64,000 bases of DNA from assembly GCA_963277665.1 (NCBI GenBank), contig OY728136.1, forward strand, positions 1,976,308,576 to 1,976,372,575. Direction: 5' to 3'. This DNA is from Viscum album (taxonomy: Eukaryota; Streptophyta; Magnoliopsida; Santalales; Viscaceae). Within the stretch, counting starts at the first letter, position 1. Each line of letters opens with the position of its first letter. Positions 53,945-62,700 of the stretch are shown here, piece by piece. Under the pieces are notes generated by a model, which was given only the letters and a program-made list of their open reading frames with translations, ran no database searches and had not been told where the DNA came from. A program made the translations under genes and the position numbers.

Positions 53945-53962
53945 ATGTTTTCTTTTCCCCAG
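53945..53962 (+). promoter_or_regulatory. splice-acceptor-like site near the 3' end of the B LTR
   Basis: ATGTTTTCTTTTCCCCAG then GATATAAAG is a strong plant 3' splice-site match. The aligned position in element A reads TTTTTCACAG on the minus strand (ending at 39,854 and 32,970). It offers an alternative acceptor to the one directly before the ATG. Confidence 0.4.
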
Positions 53963-54166
53963 GATATAAAGAAAGGTTTTAGGTATAAAAAAAGGAAGAT
54001 CATTATGGGAGATTTTGAAGATCATTCACCATGATTAGAAGATTATATCTGAGTTTCCAAAGACACTAAACTATTACGGTCTTTGTGTGTGTGTTTTTGT
54101 TATGTAATATGTATTCCGCAAAAGTAATGTAATGTTAATGTACATCAGGATTCAGGTCTCTACATT

Positions 54167-54177
54167 TGGTATTAGAG
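54167..54177 (+). promoter_or_regulatory. primer binding site of element B
   Basis: TGGTATTAGAG lies two bases after the 5' LTR and matches the initiator-Met tRNA complement (TGGTATCAGAG) with one C-to-T change. It marks the start of the internal region. Confidence 0.88.
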
Positions 54178-54388
54178 GAAAGGTTTAGTCAACCTTTGGA
54201 AACTAGGATGCGAAAACGTTAGTAAGATCCCTAGAGATATTTCTAAGGTATGTCTAGGGATGTCCCTAAGGATAAGTATATGTATAGGATATAGTCCTAG
54301 AACTATGGTAACGATATTAGATTAAACCAAAGATGTTAGATATTGAAGTTACTCCTCCTTTATTATGATTTTTTCCTCTCACACTATT

Positions 54389-54403
54389 CTTTTTGGGTTT
54401 TAG
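54389..54403 (+). promoter_or_regulatory. splice-acceptor-like site before element B start codon
   Basis: CTTTTTGGGTTTTAG directly precedes AAAATGG, placing the AG three bases before the ATG at 54,407. Upstream is CCTCTCACACTATT, extending the pyrimidine tract. Element A conserves both the tract (CTCACACTGTCC) and the TTTTAG. Joining to the donor at 51,990 would delete about 2.4 kb including PBS and inverted repeats. Confidence 0.5.
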
Positions 54404-54406
54404 AAA

Positions 54407-54823
54407 ATGGCTGGAAACAAGATGATTCACGATAATGGAGGATATGATGGACAATGGAATGATATTCTTCATGAGAAACCAAATGAAATGGGATTTGGAA
54501 GTCCAAACATCATTATTATGATGAATCAGAAATCTCATAATATGATCAATAAACTCAAATTTGGCAAGTTTCCTGACTCGGCTAATAAGAGAAAGATGGA
54601 GTTTCATAATGATCATAGAGGAAGGAAAGTTCAATTTCCCCTATGTAAATCATGTGGGAAAAGGCATCGAGGAGAATGTTTCAAGGGAACTGGAAGATGC
54701 TTTGGGTGTGGAAAAGAAGGAAACAAAGCCAGTAAGTGCAAAGGAAAAGGTTCAGTTAACACCATGGATGAGGACAATGGTATTTCTACGACATCAACAA
54801 TGGTTAAATGTTTTAAATGTTGA
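54407..54823 (+). CDS. zinc-knuckle Gag-like protein of element B
   Basis: An open frame of 138 codons starts MAGNKMIH, chosen because element A has the same MAG start after the same TTTTAG. The first 80 residues are polar and Asn/Met/Lys-rich with no recognisable capsid domain. CKSCGKRHRGEC (about residues 82-93) and CFGCGKEGNKASKC (about residues 98-111) are CCHC-like knuckles; the second has Asn in place of the usual Gly-His, so its His is lost. A third, CFKC, falls on the TGA at 54,821, and the frame beyond continues YGHYENKF. Nucleic-acid binding and RNA packaging are the expected roles. Much shorter than a normal Gag. Confidence 0.7.
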   Translation: MAGNKMIHDNGGYDGQWNDILHEKPNEMGFGSPNIIIMMNQKSHNMINKLKFGKFPDSANKRKMEFHNDHRGRKVQFPLCKSCGKRHRGECFKGTGRCFGCGKEGNKASKCKGKGSVNTMDEDNGISTTSTMVKCFKC

Positions 54824-55439
54824 ATGTACGGGCATTATGAAAACAAATTCCCTAAGGGAAAGTCTCATGAAGAGAATTAGTACGACCATATGAGTATTAT
54901 TTATGTTGATGATGATGAAGAGACTACAAATGATATGTGAGTTGCACGAATTATTGAAGCTCGGTCAATGGTTTAAGAAGGCAGTGGAATTATTACTTGT
55001 TTATCAAGTGTAATTTTGTATAAATAATCTCATGGTACTATGGAATAAAGAAACATCTAAGGATTGTTACACTGTTTTCTTTCCTTGAGTTTTGAAAGTG
55101 TATGATTAATGGAACCAGTATCCATTAAAGGATATTCAGATATTTTTGGAATATAGATGATATGCGCATAATGAAGGGATAAGGAGAAAATTAAATGTTT
55201 GATAGTATTCATGAGCTCATGACTGATATAAGGAGAAGGTTATGTAATGGATTGAGTATATAGAATTTTTGGATTTTGGTATGTGGAAAGAGTTAACTTT
55301 TGACAGCATTCATGTTTTCACTAAGGTTTAATGGGTATTCATTTTTCAAGAGAATACATGATTAAGGTATTCACATGATTGGAATGTGACCAACAAGATA
55401 TATGGGGGATAAATGATGGTATTCACATGATTGGATATG

Positions 55440-55562
55440 ATATTTCAAGTAATCATTTTCTTTATACTATGATCTTGGACCGAAGTATTTTAGATAAGCC
55501 TAATGATTGGAATGGATTATGTTAACCATAAGTTAGTATTGTTTAAGGATAGAACTTTTTTT
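55440..55562 (+). pseudogene. element B protease-like remnant
   Basis: With frameshifts, this stretch reads GMDYVNHKLVLFKDRTF, resembling the end of the gypsy aspartic protease (G-M-D-W-L ... V-x-F). The catalytic D-(S/T)-G-A was not found. It suggests that the family derives from a gag-protease-containing ancestor that lost the rest of pol. The SINE-like unit follows about 15 bp later. Confidence 0.35.
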
Positions 55563-55574
55563 GTAATGTAGTTT

Positions 55575-55702
55575 TAGAAAAAGGACAACCTGCAGGACAA
55601 GCGATAGCCCATCGCGTCGGACAAGGCTGTGGAAATCGAACCCACAACTGAAATGCGACTGGCCTTTATTGCCTACCACTGGCCTACAGGAAGTCCTTGT
55701 TT
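55575..55702 (-). mobile_element. tRNA-derived SINE-like unit inside element B
   Basis: On the minus strand, box A GTAGGCCAGTGG lies near 55,687-55,676 and box B GGTTCGATTTCC at 55,642-55,631. The T-arm GTGGG/TCCAC pairs. The tail ends GTTGTCCTTTTTC. It matches the unit in element A in promoter boxes, tail and overall length, but differs in the middle. It lies antisense to B and at a similar place after the zinc-knuckle region. Confidence 0.65.
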
Positions 55703-56336
55703 AGTAGAAACTAGTTTTATTATATTAAGCAGTATGATATATGGTGTATAAGTCCATTTCAGGAACCATATATGATTAATCTCACTATAGATGGACTTAT
55801 GTATTTTTTGATAACTTTTCTTAACCTTTTGAACCATCATTCTATCACATGATCTGCTAACACAACACGAATGACAAATTCAACTTCATTTCATTAAGGG
55901 ATGAAGTGGAAATTGTTCAATTCACAAACAACAGTGAGATTGTACCAAAATCATGTAAGTATTTCTTTTAATTCATCAACTTTAGGAAAATGATCATGAA
56001 AACCAAAAATGTTGTCTTAGTGACCTTATATCCGATGAATTAGATGGTACCTTAGATCATCACAAATCTATGGATTTTTGATTTTTTTCTTTTCCATAGC
56101 CATGTTCTCTACCAATCTCCGTCAGAACATGATGGTTATATTTCTCTTCTGTATCCATATTTTCACCTATGTGGAAACCCAGTGATTAGTTTATTTGGGT
56201 AACCGTTACATTTCATACTTTTGTTTTTAAAGATTGGTTTTGGTATTCCTTTTTACGATATGGGTTTCTATTAAAGAAACTTTTGAGTAGTAAACCATTT
56301 ATAACCTCAACGAATTTCGAGGGTGAAATTCATTTT

Positions 56337-56350
56337 AAGGGGGGGTAGAA
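56337..56350 (+). promoter_or_regulatory. polypurine tract of element B
   Basis: AAGGGGGGGTAGAA directly precedes the TGTAACACCC start of the 3' LTR, the normal position and composition for plus-strand priming. Confidence 0.9.
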
Positions 56351-58184
56351 TGTAACACCCTGAGATTTTATGAAAAATATTCTTTTTAATGTCTTGTGTT
56401 GTACGCTACACCAAAAGGATCTTGCACATCACGCATCCTTGACTTGCCTTGAATTACACGCAATCACAACCTTCTTCGATAGCATGTGTAGTACGCAATA
56501 ACGAGTTTCACTAAACAACAATATGCTATTAAAATATTATAAAAACTAGCCATTATGAATAGTAATAACCAATTTTTTAAATTTTGTAAATTTTATTTTT
56601 CAAAATGGAATTCATTTTTGGATTCAGAATATCGAAATTAGCTTAGGGTAAAATTTTGGTACTTTTCGGCTAACTTTTATTTTCTGATGAATAGTGAAAA
56701 TTACTAAATTTTAATTAAAAACAACCTTTTTAATAAAAATAATTAATAGTGATAAATTATTAATTTGAGTAGTTTTAAAGTATATTTAGAATATATTTTT
56801 ACAATTTAATAAAATGTTGGTCATTGGATGTAATTTCACATTTAAACCAGACATAAACAAGTGTCAATCTTTTGATAGTTATTATCTCTTAAAAACACGC
56901 CATTTATTTTGACGACGGAAATTAATTTTTACATTAATTAATGAAACTAATATGTTTTGAATTTGGTAAAATAGACATCATTTTTGAGTTCATAATATCA
57001 AATATAGCTTAGGACTAAGTTTTGGTATTTTTCTGGAAACTTTCATTTTTTGATGAATAGTGAAACCACTAAGTGGTAGTCAAGAAAAATGAATTTTTCA
57101 TAAAACATAATTTTACCGCTTCTGTGACTGGAATTTCAAAAATCCGAGAGACACAGTTGATGTTAGTAAGTAAAATGTGGTTCAATTAGATGAAAATAAT
57201 TTTTGGTGAATAGTAACTTTTTACTTTTATTTACCACAGTTAAAAGTAAATAGGGTAATTAAGGGTAAAAATGATATTATTATTACCCTAACACATGTCT
57301 TAATTCTATTCGACAAGTGTAATTCGACCAAAAACAACATTAGGAATAATATATGACAATTTAGGCCCACATGGATTAGATTAGGACATTTATTATTAAT
57401 TTATTTAAAGAAGGGTTAAAATAGTTAAAATCAAAGCTTAATAAGTATATCATTTTTTAATATAGGGTAATAAATAAGATAAATTAGACTATAAATATTA
57501 ATTATAAAGATACAACGATTTCCTACATAATGGTATTTTATTTGTAATTTTTAGAAATTAAATAAGTCAATTTGTTTATGACACAAAGATGATGCAGTAA
57601 TTAACTTATTAATGAAATATTGAAATAATTGATGTTATAAATACCCAAATAAATGTAATTTGAGACTTTTTATGAATTAAAATAATTTTCTAGGTTAATA
57701 TGACATGTTAGTATTGATTTAATTAACTTTTTTCGAATTAATAATTCTGTTATGATTTTCAAAAAAATCAATTACTAAATAGTGTCAAAATTGACATAAA
57801 ATAGTTTTTAAACACAAATATTATATTATTAATTATTATTTTATTCCTAAAAATATATGGTTCAGACAAATGACTTAGATAAGGTTATATATATTAATAA
57901 TAAACAACTTGGGGTTCGTTTGGCTAGATATAGTATGTTTATTAACCTTATAGTGTAAGAAAACAAGAAGACACGGTAAAAGAAAAATTATCTAACTTAA
58001 AGTTAAATATAAATGATAAGTTTAAAATAAGAACCTAAACTTGTCTAAATTCTATTTAATGAGAGTATTTCGATCCATCCCCACCTTAGATTCGAAATAA
58101 ATCAATTTTGAGCTATTTAAAACCGAATATGACTTTATAATAAAATAATTTTTTTAGTTTTCCAAAGGAGCCTCTCTCCTCCCT

Positions 58185-58191
58185 TATAAAA
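58185..58191 (+). promoter_or_regulatory. TATA box, element B 3' LTR
   Basis: CCTTATAAAAGGGC, the same context as in the 5' LTR. If active, transcription from this copy would read out into the antisense-oriented RT remnant of D. Confidence 0.75.
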
Positions 58192-58527
58192 GGGCACGTC
58201 CTACCTCTCTTCCTCACACCACTTTGAGCCTTGATTCTCGGAAAACCCCTACCAAATTCTCTTCTAAACTTCCCTAGAAACATCCTAGAGGTTCTGGTCT
58301 TCCTCAAATACCAATTGTAGTGCCCCAAAAGGAGATCTCAAAGAGGCACTTCAAAGAAGAGGTAATGTCCATTACCGATTCTTTCAAATTTATTTCTTCT
58401 TCCACTTCTTCTTCTTAGGTTTTTTCATTATTAAGTAATCACATCAGTATCACTCATATACTGATACATTATTATAAGTATGAAACAACCCTATTTCACC
58501 ATTTATCCATCCTACAAAAAACAAAAT

Positions 58528-58955
58528 CACCGCGTGTGCGTACGTACGGAATACCGTCTCCACGCCGTGGTGAAATCTATTTTCCACCACCACCTAACTT
58601 GGATGGGTATAATTGTGTAATTAATAACTATATATGATTATTTTAAGGTGATTTTGATTATGAAATAGTATACATACACTCTAATATAGTCCCGCGATCA
58701 TGAGAATGATATCATCGCTCGTGCATACGTACGGGCTACCATCTCCACGACGCGATGAGATTCATTCTCCACTTTAACCATTCATGAATGATTATAAAGT
58801 ACATATAATAAGTAATCATGAAATATACGACATAATAATGATACTGGATTTATGTGTGTATATATGTATTTCATCTACTTAATTCCATTCAACTCAATAA
58901 GGAAACGAAAACAGCGTTAATGCGTACGTACGACCTACCGTCTCCATGAACGGTG
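58528..58955 (+). repeat. three spaced inverted-repeat motifs in element B 3' LTR
   Basis: Units at 58,528-58,572, 58,713-58,757 and 58,914-58,955 correspond one-to-one with those of the 5' LTR. Unit 1 here has a complete GCGTACGTACGG core where the 5' copy has GCGTACATACGG. Unit 3 has lost one arm position (CGTTAATG instead of CGTTCATG). Confidence 0.75.
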
Positions 58956-60536
58956 TATTTCTTTCCATTTACTAATTTATTATATATATGTATATTATGA
59001 ATATATATTATATATAAATCATGTTTTATATTCTGGAATTATGTAATCATGATCTAAGTAATCATATGAATAATTACATGTCAAAACACGGATGACAATT
59101 GAAACAATTTTACCCAAAATGCTCTTTAACATGGAATTTACAAAAGAACGGGTAATATAAAGTCATAAGTGAACCATATATGATATCATAAAAATTAGTA
59201 TGATTATGGAATAAGTCAATGACATTATTTAAACCATTATACAGGATTTTTGGACACTTACGAAGCAAATCAGACCTAAGGTAAGGGAAAATATCACAAT
59301 CTCATTTTTATCCGAGATTGTTTATACTTTGGTATTTACTAGGGTGTATTTTATCATCCAAATCCATGTTCCCTCAATATGTAATATTGTTTCCATCCAC
59401 ATACAATTTTTTTAAATCCAATTTTACCCTTCGGTGAGTTTTTAGTAAAGGATATGAAAGGAATCATTTTTCTTTTTTCGTACGTGGTAATTTTTGACTT
59501 TTCCGAAAAAAGTACAAAGAATGTTTTTTTAACTTATACGGCATGAATGGATTTTTAAAAAATTATTTCTAAGAAGATTCCTTTACAAGTTTTCAAGTTT
59601 ATTTTATTTTATAATTTTATGACATGTTAAGAAAGGAAAAGTGTTTTTGAAGTAGAAAGGATATTTTCCTCAAGAATGGAGTTCAAGTGTTTTATCAAAA
59701 TTATTTTCCATCTATGATAATAAAGGATTCTATTTCTATCCATATTATTACGTTGATTTGATTATGTTGTGATGGAATTATTTTTATTAATTCCTTTATC
59801 TTATATGAATTGTTTTATGATATCATGATGTTTAAGAGGTCCGTTGTTTTTACATGGGTTATGCAATGATGTATGATTTATGATTTTGTGGCACACATAT
59901 AAATGGTATCATTATGAGATGGGTGGGACCTATATCTCCCTCCAATGCATTGGGTAAAGATTTTATATCTAATGAGATAGACATGGATGGAACGGTAGGT
60001 TATACAGGTTCAGTGAAACTGGACTGAAATGGGGAGTGAACTCGGTTCAGAAATGGACTTTGTCCACTAAGATAGTCTTGGAAATGAGTCTTGACTAATA
60101 AGAAATGATTCTCTATGATTATGTGTGTTTGACACAAAATTTCATGTTTTAAGTTATGATTATTGGGATTACATTTCACAACTATGATTTATCCAATGTT
60201 ATAATATTATGATCTCTTTTGCAGGTTAAGATTTCCAAAATGTTATGTTCTTATGAATATGATGTGATTGATATTTTTTTGTTTACCCTTACTGAGCATT
60301 TGAGCTCACCCTTTTATGTATTCTTTTCCCCAGGATATAAAGAAAGGTTTTAGGTATTAAAAAAGGAAGATCTTTTTGGGAGATGTTGAAGATCTTTCAC
60401 CATGATTAGAAGATTATATTCCGAGTTTCCAAAGACACTAAACTATTACTGTCCGTGTGTGTGTGTTTTTGTTATGTAATAAGTATTCCGCAAAAGTAAC
60501 GTAATGTTAATGTACGTCAAGATTCGGGTATCTACA

Positions 60537-60541
60537 TTCCA
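60537..60541. repeat. target-site duplication of element B, right copy (TTCCA)
   Basis: Identical to 49,974-49,978. Across this junction the RT reading of D is continuous when B and one duplication copy are discounted. Confidence 0.93.
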
Positions 60542-60814
60542 AATGAATTTTAATATATTCCTACACAAAAGGATCCTTGTTACATGATGTAATATAAAAG
60601 GAATCCAATTTGGGATTAGTTCAATAGTGATCCTGACCACTCTCTTTGGTGATAACCCACGAAAATCATCTAGAAAGTTCTCATGGTATGCACTAACCAC
60701 TATAGGAAATGGTCTACTCAACTGAGAAACAACATTTTTTGGAATCATCTCAAATAATTTACCTATGATTACTATGGAATGAAGAACAACATTCCCAAAC
60801 ATCCCAAATGACAA
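60542..60814 (-). pseudogene. element D reverse transcriptase, upstream part
   Basis: The minus-strand frame contains HENFLDDFRGLSPKRVV, matching the conserved linker before RT (F-P-D-V-F-P-E-D-L-P-G-L-P-P-x-R-x-V), followed by ITIELIPNWIPF (family I-D-L-V-P-G-T-A-P-I). This segment is open over its length, unlike most of D. It ends at the B insertion and resumes at 49,978. Confidence 0.85.
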
Positions 60815-61200
60815 TTCCCATTAACCCTGAAATACATGAGAGACCCCATCAAGATATAGAAACTATACTCAACAGTGATAATAGTCAATCTATGGATTGA
60901 TTATAATCATCCAATACATGTGAATAATCATGTAGAATATATATTGATCTGGAACCAAGAAATCCCACAATAATTCATTGTAGGCTATCATCACCAGACA
61001 CATGGTACATATGAAAAATGGCTCGGACCTCTTTCCCAATGGTGTGTAAATATCCAACATCAATTGAATATGCTCAAAACACTACCCCAACGTCATGAAA
61101 AATATTGTTCATATAAAAGAGTGAATAGAACCAGCATATAATTAATAAATTCCCTCAAAAAATAAAGGAATATCGAACCATTTATTGTAACCATCTCTAC
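60815..61200 (-). pseudogene. element D protease remnant
   Basis: Between gag and RT the minus strand contains stretches weakly matching the end of the gypsy aspartic protease (H-x-x-I-D-C ... V-x-F then F-Q-G). Stops and frameshifts prevent naming the catalytic triad. Assigned mainly by position. Confidence 0.45.
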
Positions 61201-61599
61201 CATAGATTCCTATGTTGTATACTATATTTCATAATGGTGTTTTATCATATCACCTTCCAAATGATTCATAGTTGTAATAAAATACCATTTATCATAATGG
61301 GGAAAAACATCACCTATGGAATTATCATAATGTAAAAATTAAACCTTGGTGAAAGTTTATCAGCCCATACTTAATTTGGAAATACCTCCAAAAAAACAAA
61401 TGAAATTGATAGACTATCCACAATGATGAAGTGTATGTGTCACTTCCATATAGTTTGGATTGGAATTACAAGGCCTTCAACATCATTTGAAATCCACATA
61501 TTTTTTTCATTATGTAGACCTTGTAACTAGACCTGGTGAAATCTGCCAACCATTTCACTTCATTTTCTAGAAAAACTACACACCCTAGCTAATTACTAC

Positions 61600-62130
61600 C
61601 TAAAAGGAAGATCCACCCATACCAATTTTTCAAGATATGTTATCATTTATCAAATACAATTTATCAAAAACCTCCAAAAATGATAGAAATAAAAATGGAA
61701 TCAACATCAACAAAATATCTACCCTCAGAACCTTCTTGAACCTCCATGACATAAGGTAATAATTATTATCAATATCATATGTTATGTGAACATGCTCATT
61801 GAAACGAGTTGAATACTCTAAAACAGTATACCCCCCTGCTCTATGGTTAGTCATTCCAGGGTCTTCACTATAAGAAGTTTCTCAAAATAAAATGAATTGT
61901 TTAATATTTTCATGATATATTTTCATGTTATATCCTCATAAAACCTAAAAAATGTCTTCCCATTATCTCATTACTTTTCCTTAAATAATATAAGTGGAAA
62001 CCCACACCATATAGTCCCATAATGGTTTTAGGAAATTGAAGATCCTATCAGTATTATCAATCCATTCCTTATATTAATTGTCTCATTATTAACCATATAA
62101 CATGGGTGGATTCCACTTAATAATTTGGAT
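61600..62130 (-). pseudogene. element D gag remnant
   Basis: Near 62,115 the minus strand reads KWNPPMLYG (family K-L-N-P-P-T-F-x-G), then EWIDNTDRIFNFL (family E-W-I-x-x-M-E-R-I-F), and at about 61,850-61,700 TVLEYSTRFNEHV ... WRFKKVLRVDI (family M-x-V-x-E-Y-E-x-R-F-N-E-L ... R-x-F-x-x-G-L-R). This is the Retrotrans_gag capsid domain. The nucleocapsid knuckle expected at about 61.4 kb was not found. Confidence 0.78.
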
Positions 62131-62689
62131 CCATGATCGATTAGCCTTATTTGGTGTCCAATACCCTCTTGACCTAGAGTCATAATGGTTTGGACTATAT
62201 AAATTACCATATATGTTACCATATGAGGACTTTACCATACAATTTGTCTCATATATTCCTTTTTCATATATATAAGTTCTAATCTTGAAGTAATTATCTA
62301 ATAAACACATGAAAATAACCAATTATTTTAATATAAGAAATCCAAATAAAAAAAATTACTCAGGAAACCAATATAAAATATAATAAAAGTATAATTAAAT
62401 TATTAAATTATTAAAAAATGAAAAAATTATATGTAAAATAATAGGTCCTTTTATGAAAATATCACATCACTTCATTTAAATAACCTTAAACACCAAGTAT
62501 CAATCTTGAAAAATATTCCAAACCACCCACGGTAGTTTGACATTGAATGTTGAAGTGATCTAGTTAGACACATTCCATTACTTACTACATAAATAATGAC
62601 TATAATAACTCATGTATAACAATGAAACTTTTCCAAAACTAGGTAGTGTATCAACACACGAGGCTGTGAATCCATTTGGATACAATATT

Positions 62690-62700
62690 TTATCATACCA
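62690..62700 (-). promoter_or_regulatory. decayed primer binding site of element D
   Basis: The minus strand reads TGGTATGATA directly inside the presumed LTR edge, matching the start of the initiator-Met complement (TGGTATCAGA) with substitutions. Weak alone, but it falls exactly where similarity between the two D LTRs begins. Confidence 0.4.

Larger units (their letters stand above)
49979..54164 (+). repeat. 5' LTR of element B
   Basis: It begins TGTAACACCC and ends TCTCTACA, matching 56,351-60,536 end to end. Notable parts: U3 of about 1.86 kb, TATA box at 51,813-51,819, donor-like GT at 51,990, inverted-repeat array at 52,156-52,583, a conserved CTTACTGAGC ... CTTTTCCCCAG acceptor-like segment ending at 53,962, and the PBS directly after the last base. 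Confidence 0.95.
49979..60536 (+). mobile_element. element B: non-autonomous gypsy-type element with giant LTRs
   Basis: B is complete, flanked by TTCCA duplications, with two LTRs of identical length (4,186 bp each) and a 2,186-bp internal region. Order: 5' LTR, PBS, zinc-knuckle ORF, protease-like scrap, antisense SINE-like unit, PPT, 3' LTR. No RT, RNase H or integrase motif is present. Two hand-aligned 120-bp LTR samples (from 49,981 and from about 51,900) gave about 12 and 10 differences, slightly fewer per base than the single A sample. B sits antisense within the RT gene of D. Confidence 0.93.
56351..60536 (+). repeat. 3' LTR of element B
   Basis: TGTAACACCC ... TCTACA, 4,186 bp, matching the 5' LTR throughout. 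TATA box at 58,185-58,191, donor-like GT at 58,362, inverted-repeat array at 58,528-58,955. Flanked on the right by TTCCA. Confidence 0.95.

Noticed and set aside
54317..54634. 105-codon minus-strand frame
   Set aside because: It is antisense to the zinc-knuckle gene of element B and has no motif of its own.
58113..58328. 71-codon minus-strand frame rich in Arg and Gly
   Set aside because: It is the antisense of the B 3' LTR promoter region; the 5' LTR does not preserve it.
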